From positions 1-50,941 of the forward strand of contig CAYYZW010000144.1 in the NCBI GenBank assembly GCA_964476375.1: a stretch of DNA of 50,941 nt, written 5' to 3'. The DNA comes from SAT2750 sp964476375 (GTDB lineage Bacteria > Planctomycetota > Planctomycetia > Pirellulales > Pirellulaceae). A program made the position numbers and the translations under genes. The notes under the pieces were generated by a model. It did not search any database, was not told the DNA's origin, and worked only from the letters and a program-made list of their open reading frames with translations. Numbering within the stretch: the first letter of the stretch is position 1; the number at the start of each line of letters is the position of its first letter. This document shows, in pieces, positions 42,480 to 50,163 of the stretch.

Positions 42480-43370
42480 CTATTCCTGGTCTGCTGCGGC
42501 AGCAGGGCCTGCCGGGAGGGACAAGAGGCAATTATCAATCAGCCGGGTTGTTCCAAGTCGAGCAGCAATCATTAAACGCAGGGGTGTATCAATCTGTTCA
42601 CGCGGCTGGAGTGTTTCGGGATCCACAATCGCCAGGTAATCCACCTGGCCAAATCCTTCGGTTTCCAGCAAGTGAGAGAGTTCTTCCGTAATCACAGTGC
42701 TCCGGGTTTCTCCCTCAAAAACCATTGCCTGTCCTTGCTGCAGGCATTTCCAGAGACCGGTCGCCTGCTGTCGTTCTGCTGGAGAAAGATACGTATTGCG
42801 GGAACTCATTGCCAGCCCATCATGTTCACGAACCGTGGGGCAGATTTCCAGCTGGGTGGAAAGGCCATGCTGCCTGACAGACTGCTTGATCACGACAGCC
42901 TGCTGGTAGTCTTTTTCACCAAGAAAAACAACATCGGCGGGTAAAAAATGCAACAGGCGATGGATTACCGTACAGACGCCGCGAAAATGACCGGGCCTCT
43001 GCTCCCCTTCCCATTTCTCTGCTGCCGCCGGAGGTTCCATCCAGTCGGAAAAGCCGTCGGGATAGATATCTTCCTGGGCGGGTGCGTAAACCAGGTCGAC
43101 TCCAGCCCCGGCAAGCAACCGGAGGTCCCGATCGATGTCTCTTGGGTATTTGTCCAGGTCCTGTGAGTCGTTGAACTGGGCTGGGTTGACAAATATCGTG
43201 ACCGCGGTCATCGGGCACTGCTGAAGAGAACGCTGGACAAGGCTGAGGTGCCCGTCATGAAGTGCTCCCATGGTCGGGACAAGTCCCAGTAACCCGGAAT
43301 CACCTTGAAGGGACTCCAGTGCCCGGGCAAGCTGTTGACTGTCGGTCACCAGGAGGGGGTGCGCGTTCAT
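42480..43370 (-). CDS. panC: Pantothenate synthetase
   Basis: This 296-residue ATP-dependent ligase joins pantoate and beta-alanine to pantothenate, the precursor of coenzyme A. The HIGH-type ATP motif is MGALHDGH, with VPTMGALHDGHLSLV before it. Other family features are FVNPAQFNDSQDLDKYPR, the pantoate segment PGHFRGVCTVIHRLL, LGEKDYQQAVVI and MSSRNTYLSPAER. It overlaps folK by four bases (43367-43370) and precedes lgt by eight bases. The unit folK-panC-lgt is therefore one transcript. Confidence 0.96.
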   Translation of the reverse strand: MNAHPLLVTDSQQLARALESLQGDSGLLGLVPTMGALHDGHLSLVQRSLQQCPMTAVTIFVNPAQFNDSQDLDKYPRDIDRDLRLLAGAGVDLVYAPAQEDIYPDGFSDWMEPPAAAEKWEGEQRPGHFRGVCTVIHRLLHFLPADVVFLGEKDYQQAVVIKQSVRQHGLSTQLEICPTVREHDGLAMSSRNTYLSPAERQQATGLWKCLQQGQAMVFEGETRSTVITEELSHLLETEGFGQVDYLAIVDPETLQPREQIDTPLRLMIAARLGTTRLIDNCLLSLPAGPAAAADQE

Positions 43371-44266
43371 GGACCTGCTCCCGGGAGATGGCCGGCTGCA
43401 GCGATGGCAGCCAGGGTTTCTTCCACCTGGGTATCCAGGTCACCCTCGGGTAACGTCAGCACGGGTAGCCCATGGGGTCTTTCCATGATCCGGTGCCAGG
43501 CCGGCTGCTGGTCTACCCGGGAAGGCTCAATGGCCACCACGATTTTTGCAGCTGGTATAAGCTCCTGCTGATCGGACCAGGAAGCCAGGGATGCAGCGTC
43601 GCCCGGCGGGCACAGTAGCTCATCGACCCAGCCATCAGAGAACACGCATCCGGCAGGATCCAGCAGGAGGGCCTGCTCGAGACGGTCCGGGAACTGGTCG
43701 TCATATCCCGGCCTGCCGGATGCCAGCTGGCAGCCTGGCTGTTCGGCAAGGCGCTCTACGAGGACGGTGCTTCCCGGGCCCGTGACTGCCATGTAGTTTG
43801 GGGAGGAATGCAGGTGACGGTGAAGTTCATCCAGGGTCGCACCATTGACCGGGTGCCGAAAGGAACCGGCGACCTGGCAGGCAGGCTTGAGGACAAAGTT
43901 CCGGAATGTCATGCGAGGGTGAGGCAATTCCAAGTCGTCGGTTCGGATGACGAGGTTGTCATAAAGCAGCAGGTCCAGGTCCATGGTACGAGGACCCCAC
44001 CGAATATCCCGCTGTCGACCCAGTTGGTTTTCCAGCAGACGGACTTTCCTGAGCAGCTGGCCCGCGGAAAGGGTGGTATCCAGAAGCAGGGCACTATTAA
44101 GAAAAGCAGACTGGTCGGCCGGTCCTCCCACCGCGGCTGTTTCCAGGATGGAGCTGGCAGCAAGCTGCTGGACACCAGGAAACTGCCCTATTGCCTCGCT
44201 GGCCTGGTTTATCAGGCTCATGGAGTCCCCGAGATTCGATCCAAGGGCAATCAAGCAACTGGCCAT
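43367..44266 (-). CDS. folK: HPPK (FolK) fused to an extra C-terminal domain
   Basis: This 299-residue protein begins with a complete pyrophosphokinase: IALGSNLGDS, the RWGPRTMDLDLLLYD metal/ATP segment and LPHPRM. It makes the pterin pyrophosphate used for folate synthesis. Normal HPPK ends near residue 160. Here about 140 residues follow, beginning NYMAVTGPGSTVLVERLAEQ. That looks like a P-loop kinase (deoxynucleoside-kinase-like) start whose GxxxxGK[ST] loop is shortened and lacks the lysine, so the domain is probably not a working kinase. The start is the ATG at 44266. The C-terminal fold needs structural confirmation. Confidence 0.88.
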   Translation of the reverse strand: MASCLIALGSNLGDSMSLINQASEAIGQFPGVQQLAASSILETAAVGGPADQSAFLNSALLLDTTLSAGQLLRKVRLLENQLGRQRDIRWGPRTMDLDLLLYDNLVIRTDDLELPHPRMTFRNFVLKPACQVAGSFRHPVNGATLDELHRHLHSSPNYMAVTGPGSTVLVERLAEQPGCQLASGRPGYDDQFPDRLEQALLLDPAGCVFSDGWVDELLCPPGDAASLASWSDQQELIPAAKIVVAIEPSRVDQQPAWHRIMERPHGLPVLTLPEGDLDTQVEETLAAIAAAGHLPGAGP

Positions 44267-44295
44267 CTCAATACATTTCCAGGGAAAAAATGAAC

Positions 44296-44333
44296 CACGG
44301 GGATTCTGCTGCGAAGAAAGCCAGTTCCCCGTG
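44296..44333 (-). promoter_or_regulatory. Leader hairpin before folK
   Basis: CACGGGGA (44296-44303) and TCCCCGTG (44326-44333) form a perfect 8-bp stem with a 22-base loop, 30-67 bases upstream of the folK ATG. The arm CACGGGG read on the minus strand is repeated at 44371-44377 inside the preceding hairpin loop, so two pairings compete. Confidence 0.5.
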
Positions 44334-44345
44334 ACTTTCAGCGCA

Positions 44346-44398
44346 TAAAAATGGGCGGGAGATTATTGTACCCCGTGAAGGGACAAATCTCGCCGCCC
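44346..44398 (-). terminator. Terminator-like hairpin in the folK leader
   Basis: On the minus strand GGGCGGCGAGATT pairs with AATCTCCCGCCC (12 bp with one bulge, 44353-44398) and is followed by ATTTTTA. This has the form of an intrinsic terminator, 80 bases upstream of the folK start, so it could attenuate folK-panC-lgt or end a separate small RNA. Confidence 0.55.
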
Positions 44399-44431
44399 TG
44401 TTTTGTGCCATCCATGCACAGTAAAAAGCCC

Positions 44432-44494
44432 GGGGGTGGCCTCCAAACCTCGACCGTGGTCGTCGACTGTCGTTCCGATCAGTCGCCAACCCCC
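44432..44494 (-). ncRNA. Candidate structured RNA: three-way junction
   Basis: The outer stem GGGGGTGGC (44432-44440) with GCCAACCCCC (44485-44494) has nine pairs and one bulged base. It encloses two hairpins: CGACC-GT-GGTCG (44451-44462) and GACTG-n10-CAGTC (44465-44484). The minus strand continues GGGCTTTTT. The fold is read from complementarity only; no family match is claimed. The strand is inferred from the T-run and the folK orientation. Confidence 0.4.
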
Positions 44495-44584
44495 AAAGCA
44501 ATTATTTCTTCTGGCTCAAGTAAAAAACCCTTACCAGCTAATAACTCACTATCTCGGGTTGTTCCTGCCGTGCCGCATGATTGA

Positions 44585-44697
44585 GCTTTCCTGGGAAAGC
44601 CCTGTGCCCATGGCCACAGGAACGCGTCTGACGTTGTTGAAAACGGGACTGCTGAACTCATTCCTCCAGCATTCAATGCGCGCACCGGTAGCGGTGC
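44585..44697. repeat. Cluster of stem-loops
   Basis: Four consecutive inverted repeats occur: GCTTTCC-TG-GGAAAGC (44585-44600), CCTGTGCCCATGGCCACAGG (44601-44620, two mismatches from perfect), GCATT-C-AATGC (44669-44679) and GCACCG-GTAG-CGGTGC (44682-44697). Such density is not expected by chance in unconstrained DNA. Confidence 0.5.
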
Positions 44698-44778
44698 AAA
44701 AACCACGTACTTCTTGCTGAATTATTGACGGCCAACCTCTGAATCGAGGAGCTGTCAAAAAGAGGAAAGGAACCTGAA

Positions 44779-44892
44779 ATGAACTTTACAATCGAATTCA
44801 TCAACTTCCAACGTCGTAACGTGACACATTGTCTGTGGCGCCAACAAATTGTCAAGCAAGCTGCCGCAAGTTTTTGCAGAATTGTTTTTTAG
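44779..44892 (+). CDS. Possible 37-residue small protein
   Basis: An ATG at 44779 follows AAGGA at 7-base spacing, one of the better ribosome binding sites in the window. It opens a frame to TAG at 44890-44892. The product starts MNFTIEFINFQRRNVTHCLW and is basic with three aromatic-rich stretches; I recognise no family. It could be a genuine small protein, a leader peptide or chance. The flippase gene lies about 170 bases downstream on the same strand. Confidence 0.35.
   Translation: MNFTIEFINFQRRNVTHCLWRQQIVKQAAASFCRIVF
44828..44855 (-). promoter_or_regulatory. Candidate promoter for the folK leader
   Basis: Minus strand: a perfect TTGACA (44850-44855), 16-base spacer, GACAAT (44828-44833, 4/6). 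If used, the transcript would have an untranslated leader of about 555 bases before folK, running through all the hairpins described for this region. Confidence 0.35.
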
Positions 44893-45058
44893 TGATTCTG
44901 TTGACTAAGTTCTTGACAACCAGATCTCTCGATTCCCCCGGTGAGCGCTGGCCGCATGGTCGCGGCTGTGATCTGGTCATCCTCCACCCGTCCGGTGGTC
45001 GATACAGAAAGTGAGCGGGGTGCCCGACAGCCAGCCGCCGAGGATGCGAGTGACAACA

Positions 45059-46588
45059 ATGGTGGAATACCAATCAACACAGGGAAGGGAAGGGGACAGC
45101 TCCCTGCTCGGTTCCATGCGAGGTGGCACGCGCAATGTGCTGGCAGGGCAACTTGTCAGCCAGCTCGTTTCACTCTCGGCGCTGGCCGCGCTCTACCGTC
45201 TACTGAAGCCGGACGATTTCGGATTGCTTGGTATGGCGGTTCCGCTGGTCATGCTTCCCCGCATGTTGACCACGCTGGGCCTGTCCGTAGCGACGGTCCA
45301 GCGTGCGCGGCTGGATGATCACCAGCTGACACATGTTTTCTGGCTGGGACTCAAGCTGGCCACGCTGACAGCGGCAGTGACCGCGCTGCTTGGATACATG
45401 CTCGTGCCGGTTTATGGCGATCCGCGGCTGCTGGGGCTTTGCGCCTGCCTGGCGGGAACGTCCCTGGTTGTGGCCCTGGGCCTTGTTCACCAGGCACTCC
45501 TGGAGCGCAAGATGTTGCTGGGCCGGCTGGTCTCTGTCCGCCTGGTCGGGCAGGTGCTGGGGGTTGTGGCCGCAGTGCTGGCAGCCCTCCGGGGGTGGGG
45601 AGTCTGGTCCCTGGTACTCCAGCAATACGTGGAGCTGACAGTGATTAGCGTGCTGGTCTGGTTTGTGGAAAAATGGCGGCCGGGAGGACCGGGCGGCGGA
45701 CGTCCTGCGCGGGGATTGATCGAACTGGGAGGGAGTTACTCGCTCAGCAGCGTCCTGTTTTACCTGGGACAGAACCTCGACAAGATCCTGATTGCGATTA
45801 TGTTTGGTTCGACAGAAATCGGCCGCCAGGCACTTGGCATGTACTCCCAGGCATACCAGTTGATGATGAAACCGGTCAACATGGTCACTTCTCCCGTGAC
45901 AGGAGTAATGCTTCCATCCCTTTCCCGTGCCTGGCCCGATCGACGATTGCACTCCATCATGGCAAGCGGTTTTTATTCCTTTGTTGCCATCATCCTGCTG
46001 CCCGCTGGGATTGGCCTGGCGGTTGTTGCGCCGGATGTGATGTCTGTGCTGGGTGGTGATACGTGGAAACAGGCTGGCTGGCTGCTGGCCCTCCTGGCCC
46101 CGGTGATTGTTGTCCAGGGCCTTGTCAATATCACGGGAAGCCTGCTGATTTCAGCAGGAAGAGCACGTGTTTTACTGTTCGCCTCGCTCCTGCTAACTGT
46201 CCTGCAGGCCCAGGCTATTGGTGTCGGTTTCCTGCTGGGGGGCCAGTATCTTGGAGATGAACCATGGGGCCAGGTGCGTGGTGTCGCCCTGGGGGTCAGC
46301 CTGGTAGCGATCCTGGTGATCTTTCTCCCATACATGTTCTTTGCTTTCCGGGCAGTTGGTGGGAATGGCTGGAACATGGTCCGGCGACTGGCTTTTCCCC
46401 TGTTTGCATCGACCCTGATGGGTGTCTTCGTCTACAGTCTTGGCCAGCTCCCGTTCATGCGGGAGCTCTCCCCACCCATGCGCCTGCCCCTGCTGGTGGT
46501 GGCCGGCATGGCACTCTATACCGCACTTGCTCGCAGAAGGATCAAGGAAACCTGGAGCCAGGTCGCCGGGCGGGATTCCTCCCAATGA
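45059..46588 (+). CDS. Oligosaccharide flippase / polysaccharide transporter (Wzx/MOP type)
   Basis: This integral membrane protein of about 509 residues has 12-14 hydrophobic helices, of the polysaccharide transporter/MurJ-related MOP superfamily that flips lipid-linked glycans. Typical segments are YRLLKPDDFGLLGMAVPL, the QRARLDDHQLTHVFWLGL loop, ELGGSYSLSSVLFYLGQNLDKILIA and ALGMYSQAYQLMMKPVNMVTSPV. The start is uncertain: the ATG at 45059 is used, but a GTG at 45011 is in frame and neither has a good ribosome binding site. Its stop overlaps the next gene's ATG by four bases (ATGA). No glycosyltransferases are in the window. Confidence 0.87.
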   Translation: MVEYQSTQGREGDSSLLGSMRGGTRNVLAGQLVSQLVSLSALAALYRLLKPDDFGLLGMAVPLVMLPRMLTTLGLSVATVQRARLDDHQLTHVFWLGLKLATLTAAVTALLGYMLVPVYGDPRLLGLCACLAGTSLVVALGLVHQALLERKMLLGRLVSVRLVGQVLGVVAAVLAALRGWGVWSLVLQQYVELTVISVLVWFVEKWRPGGPGGGRPARGLIELGGSYSLSSVLFYLGQNLDKILIAIMFGSTEIGRQALGMYSQAYQLMMKPVNMVTSPVTGVMLPSLSRAWPDRRLHSIMASGFYSFVAIILLPAGIGLAVVAPDVMSVLGGDTWKQAGWLLALLAPVIVVQGLVNITGSLLISAGRARVLLFASLLLTVLQAQAIGVGFLLGGQYLGDEPWGQVRGVALGVSLVAILVIFLPYMFFAFRAVGGNGWNMVRRLAFPLFASTLMGVFVYSLGQLPFMRELSPPMRLPLLVVAGMALYTALARRRIKETWSQVAGRDSSQ

Positions 46589-48699
46589 ATAAACGACAGA
46601 AGAAGCTCCTGGGATTCACTGCCGGCATTACCGGCATGCTGCTGGTCTACCTGGTCGCCTGGCAGGCAAGCGATCAGCTGGGAAGCTGGAAGTACGCGCT
46701 CTATGCCGCCGCTGTTTTGTTACTGCTGGGCATCACGGTGCTGGGGGAACGGGCCGGCCGCCGGGGGGAGGGGAGCGAGGATATGTCCGGGCAACTCGAG
46801 GCGGCGCTCCAGCAGCGAGACGAGTCCCTCCAGCAGCTGGCCCGGCAACTCGATCGTCGTGAGCAATCGCTGGCGAACAAGCTGGTGACTTTTCATGAAT
46901 GGATGGAGTTTCCTGAACCGGTTGATCTGAATGAACTTCCCGGGGATGAGGAGTGTGAGGAGCTGGGCGAGCTGGTGGAAAAAGATCACCAGGTCATCGA
47001 TCTGCTTGAATCCGAAACCGAGCGGATCTTCAACGCCATCCTGGAGAACCAGTTTGTCCGTGACGGCGATTTTCAGCCACAGCTATTGCGTGATGAGGTT
47101 TTTGAACTGGCGAATCGTGTGGCACGGATCTACCATCCGGATCCCGATGCACAATGGCCACTTCTGGAGACAAGTGCCGAGCAGATCATGGTGGCAACCA
47201 GCCGGGCCGCAATGCAGCTCCTGGTGGTCATCGACCAGCTGCCATTGAATGTCAAGCAGATGAATATCCGCAGTATGTACAGTTACGTGAGCCGGGCCGT
47301 GCAGGCCTACGGTGTCTACAAGGCAGCACGTCCCTACCTGGGGTTTGCCAGCGGAGCTTACTACGTGGGGCGTTTCGCGCTGGGAAGTAATCCGGCAGCC
47401 CTCGGCGCCTGGTGGATTCTCCAGAAAGCTGGCAAGCGGGCGACCGATGCAATCACCAGTCGCTTTCTTAACCGCCAGGCGCTGGGGCTTTTAAATAGTC
47501 TGGTGCGAGCGGTCGGGTTTGAGGTGGCACAGATTTATGGAGGTGACTTTCGTCATCGCGATGCCAATTGGATTTTTGCCGTCGAACTGGCCGAAGTGGT
47601 TGCCACGCTGCCAGCCACGGCGGAGAGCCTTGCCCAGGCCTTGCAGGAAACGGGCCTGCTCCAGCTCAGGAGTGAATATGACAGGATTTACCTCTACCGG
47701 ATGATGGCTGCCGGTCGGAGCTGCCAGCCGGGCCAGTATCAGGCGGCGGCTATCCTGGGCAGAGAAAAACGCGAGGACATTGCCGGTCGCTTGCAGCAGT
47801 TTGTCGACAGCTGCTACGGCGAGGTGGATCTGGGGCAGCGGACGCGCTGGCGAGATAACCTTCACGCGCGGCTTCAGGTCACAGTGCAGATCCAGGACGG
47901 CGGGTTTGGGGATGCCCGGGAGCAGCTTGCCGCGGCAGTCACCGCACTGGCTCATTTCCTTGTGCATCACAAGCACGCCGATCCGGCAGAGGTCACCACC
48001 CGGCTGTCAACCTTACCCCTTGTGAGCCAGCTGGCTGAGGGGGATCTGGAGCAGTTGTTATCCACGTTCATACCCTCCCCCTCCTTCGAAACCCCTGTTC
48101 TTGAAACAGGTACAGCCTGGACGGAACTGTTCGTGGAGTCACTCGTGGATTTGCAGGTGAACCATACTCCCCGGGGGCCCGCCGACCCTGTCGTGGTTGC
48201 CGCCGGTCCCCATCTTGGGGTCAGCCGCGACGAGATGAGAGAGCGACTTGATCGTGCCTACCTGGATGCCCTCCAGCAGGTTTCGAGCAGGAGCCTTCCG
48301 GCCTCCCTGCCGGCCGGTGTCGCCAGCCTCGTTCTGGATGTTCTCGACCCGGATGAACAGGCGGCCTGTTTCTACCCGGTTATCGAGCTATCCCCCGAGG
48401 CTCAAGAGCCGCTCTCGTTTCAGCGGAACCAGGCCTGGCTTGTCGGAACACCAGCTCGACTGCTTGTTCTTGACCGTTCTCATCGCCAGGGGATTCTCTG
48501 GCAGTCGGAGGGGCGGGTCAGGCTGGAGAAAGAGGGGGGCTGGTTGAAAAATGAGTGCTGCCTGAGTGGAGGTCAGCTGGTGCTGGAGCCACCTGGAGAT
48601 CCGGCCCAGATGCGACTGGCCGGTGAGCTGCTGGCCGGCTACGAGGGATCCTTCGGTCCCCTTGCCGCACTGAATGAAAAACTCCCGCAGGATCCGTAG
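46585..48699 (+). CDS. Large membrane-anchored protein coupled to the flippase, unknown function
   Basis: This 704-residue protein starts with an ATG overlapping the flippase stop (ATGA, 46585-46588). Two membrane helices (about residues 10-30 and 36-55) are followed by a coiled coil with repeated RRE/QQL patterns. A helical middle contains SYVSRAVQAYGVYKAARPYLG and a Gly/Ala-rich stretch GSNPAALGAWWILQKAGKR that may be a further membrane-contacting segment. The C-terminal 100 residues (RNQAWLVGTPARLLVLDRS, then LVLEPPGD) have the strand pattern of a bacterial PH-like domain. No family is recognised. Coupling suggests a role in glycan export or membrane organisation. Confidence 0.72.
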   Translation: MNKRQKKLLGFTAGITGMLLVYLVAWQASDQLGSWKYALYAAAVLLLLGITVLGERAGRRGEGSEDMSGQLEAALQQRDESLQQLARQLDRREQSLANKLVTFHEWMEFPEPVDLNELPGDEECEELGELVEKDHQVIDLLESETERIFNAILENQFVRDGDFQPQLLRDEVFELANRVARIYHPDPDAQWPLLETSAEQIMVATSRAAMQLLVVIDQLPLNVKQMNIRSMYSYVSRAVQAYGVYKAARPYLGFASGAYYVGRFALGSNPAALGAWWILQKAGKRATDAITSRFLNRQALGLLNSLVRAVGFEVAQIYGGDFRHRDANWIFAVELAEVVATLPATAESLAQALQETGLLQLRSEYDRIYLYRMMAAGRSCQPGQYQAAAILGREKREDIAGRLQQFVDSCYGEVDLGQRTRWRDNLHARLQVTVQIQDGGFGDAREQLAAAVTALAHFLVHHKHADPAEVTTRLSTLPLVSQLAEGDLEQLLSTFIPSPSFETPVLETGTAWTELFVESLVDLQVNHTPRGPADPVVVAAGPHLGVSRDEMRERLDRAYLDALQQVSSRSLPASLPAGVASLVLDVLDPDEQAACFYPVIELSPEAQEPLSFQRNQAWLVGTPARLLVLDRSHRQGILWQSEGRVRLEKEGGWLKNECCLSGGQLVLEPPGDPAQMRLAGELLAGYEGSFGPLAALNEKLPQDP

Positions 48700-48722
48700 C
48701 GGGACCGGGCCACGATGTTCTC

Positions 48723-49994
48723 TCAGCCCAGGTCAGCAATCTGTGGCAGGTTCCCATCCTCTCCCAGGGGCATGGGCCTCGGTTCGCTAAGCACTTCCAG
48801 GTCGTCTCGCTCGCGAGCTTCCTCGAGGTAAGCGTCGGAGCACTCGATCTCGGCAATGTCGAGCGTGTTGCGGGCCCACAGGAAACGGGCCTCCGGTGGC
48901 TGGGTCAGTCCAATCGAGACCAGCGCCACATCCAGGATCTCCCGGTCGGTCTCGTAATCGAGAGGCACCATGGCGCCGGTGGAATGGCCCCCGGTAATGC
49001 AATTGATGCGTGTGATGCGAGCATCCATTTCCTCGACCAGCTGGGTACGACAGAATTCCGCCATGCCAATCCCGGAGGCGTTGCCATGGGTGGCCGGGGT
49101 CAGCCCTCGCACGACGATGTTCCTGATGCGGGGCGTTTCGCCCTCCGCCGCCTGGTGGTCATAGTACTTGCGGCCGACCACGTTGGTATCCATTCCGGAG
49201 CCGCTGATATCCTTACCGATTTCATCCAGCACAAGGATATCCGCCTGATCGAAAGGGAGCTTTGGCATCCACTTTTTTGCCAGGACCAGGAGCTGCTTTT
49301 CCCGCTCCTCGAAATCTCCCGGCGCAATGGCCTCAAGCTGGGCCGTCTCGTCATAACTGTTTTCAACAATTGCCAGACCCGCCACGATCCGGCATTGTGC
49401 CAGCACCTCGCGGGCGACACTCCGGACAATCTGGCCAAAGCTGTAATCGGAAATAGCCCGGTGATAGATCTTGGCGCCGGCGTGTTTACCCAGGCCGATC
49501 AGCATCATCTTCATCAGCCCACTCTCGATGTCCCCGTTGAAATTCGTGTGCGGCTTGACACGTCCCACCACCACGACGTGATCGGCGCCATAAGCATGCT
49601 TGTCAAAGTGGACCGGGAAACCCTCCTTGGCGTCACAGACAATCACTGTTTCCATGCTGGCCTTGATAGGACATTGACAGAACTCCTCGGTGATCCCATA
49701 GCCCTCGATGATCCCCTGCTGGCCCTCGGCGGTTCCCCCGCCATGGCTTCCCATGGCCGGAACAATGAAAGGCTCGGCACCCAGTGATCGGAGGTGATCC
49801 GCAACGGCCTTGATGATGATGTGGATGTTGGCGATTCCACGACTGCCGGCAGAAATAGCGACCGTCTGCCCCGGCTGGATTTTTCCCGCAAGCTGGAGCC
49901 TGGAAAGCTGATTTTCTACTTCTCCGGCAATATCGCCGACCTCCGGGGCATCAAACAACTGGCGGAGACGAAAGATGTTCGGGTAATCTGACAT
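48723..49994 (-). CDS. DUF2088 / LarA-like protein
   Basis: This 423-residue cytoplasmic protein of the lactate-racemase-domain (DUF2088) family is related to LarA, which uses a nickel-pincer cofactor. Visible parts are the nucleotide-like loop AISAGSRGIANIHIIIKAVADHL, PAMGSHGGGTAEGQ, RVKPHTNFNGDIESGLMKMMLIGLGKH and DEIGKDISGSGMDTNV. Family members racemise or epimerise 2-hydroxy acids, but the larB/larC/larE cofactor genes are not in the window, so the substrate and activity are uncertain. The start is the ATG at 49994. It stands alone, with its 3' end 23 bases from that of the plus-strand gene. Confidence 0.82.
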   Translation of the reverse strand: MSDYPNIFRLRQLFDAPEVGDIAGEVENQLSRLQLAGKIQPGQTVAISAGSRGIANIHIIIKAVADHLRSLGAEPFIVPAMGSHGGGTAEGQQGIIEGYGITEEFCQCPIKASMETVIVCDAKEGFPVHFDKHAYGADHVVVVGRVKPHTNFNGDIESGLMKMMLIGLGKHAGAKIYHRAISDYSFGQIVRSVAREVLAQCRIVAGLAIVENSYDETAQLEAIAPGDFEEREKQLLVLAKKWMPKLPFDQADILVLDEIGKDISGSGMDTNVVGRKYYDHQAAEGETPRIRNIVVRGLTPATHGNASGIGMAEFCRTQLVEEMDARITRINCITGGHSTGAMVPLDYETDREILDVALVSIGLTQPPEARFLWARNTLDIAEIECSDAYLEEARERDDLEVLSEPRPMPLGEDGNLPQIADLG

Positions 49995-50026
49995 GGGAGT
50001 CCGATCCAGTAACGGCTAGGGATAAT

Positions 50027-50059
50027 GACTGCGGCGGCGTAAACGACCCGCCGTCAGTC
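50027..50059. repeat. Strong stem-loop between divergent genes
   Basis: GACTGCGGCGG (50027-50037) pairs with CCGCCG-T-CAGTC (50048-50059), 11 pairs with one bulged T. It lies between the LarA-like gene and the potassium channel, about 33-65 bases from the LarA start. A TATTAT follows at 50069-50074 on the plus strand. There is no T-run on either side, so an operator or leader structure is more likely than a terminator. Confidence 0.45.
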
Positions 50060-50163
50060 TGAATACTCTATTATGACCAGTTCTCGCCCGGAGATGAAGA
50101 ACGACTCGGAAAATCGACGATCCCCTAGCGGCTTTCCAGGGCGCAGATAAAGGACACCTTTCG

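Larger units (their letters stand above)
44267..45058. other. Gene-poor, inverted-repeat-rich region upstream of folK
   Basis: Nearly 800 bases separate folK (minus) from the flippase (plus). They contain at least seven stem-loops, a three-way-junction fold (44432-44494), a terminator-like hairpin (44346-44398), a candidate minus-strand promoter (44828-44855) and one 37-codon frame with a good ribosome binding site (44779-44892). Longer frames in all six readings look non-protein-like. I could not match it to RNase P RNA, tmRNA, SRP RNA, 6S RNA or a known folate riboswitch by eye. Confidence 0.55.

Noticed and set aside
44479..44706. A 75-codon minus-strand frame in the folK upstream region
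   Set aside because: Starts at a GTG without a ribosome binding site and runs through strong hairpins; only one short segment looks protein-like. Kept as a note in the findings, not as a gene.
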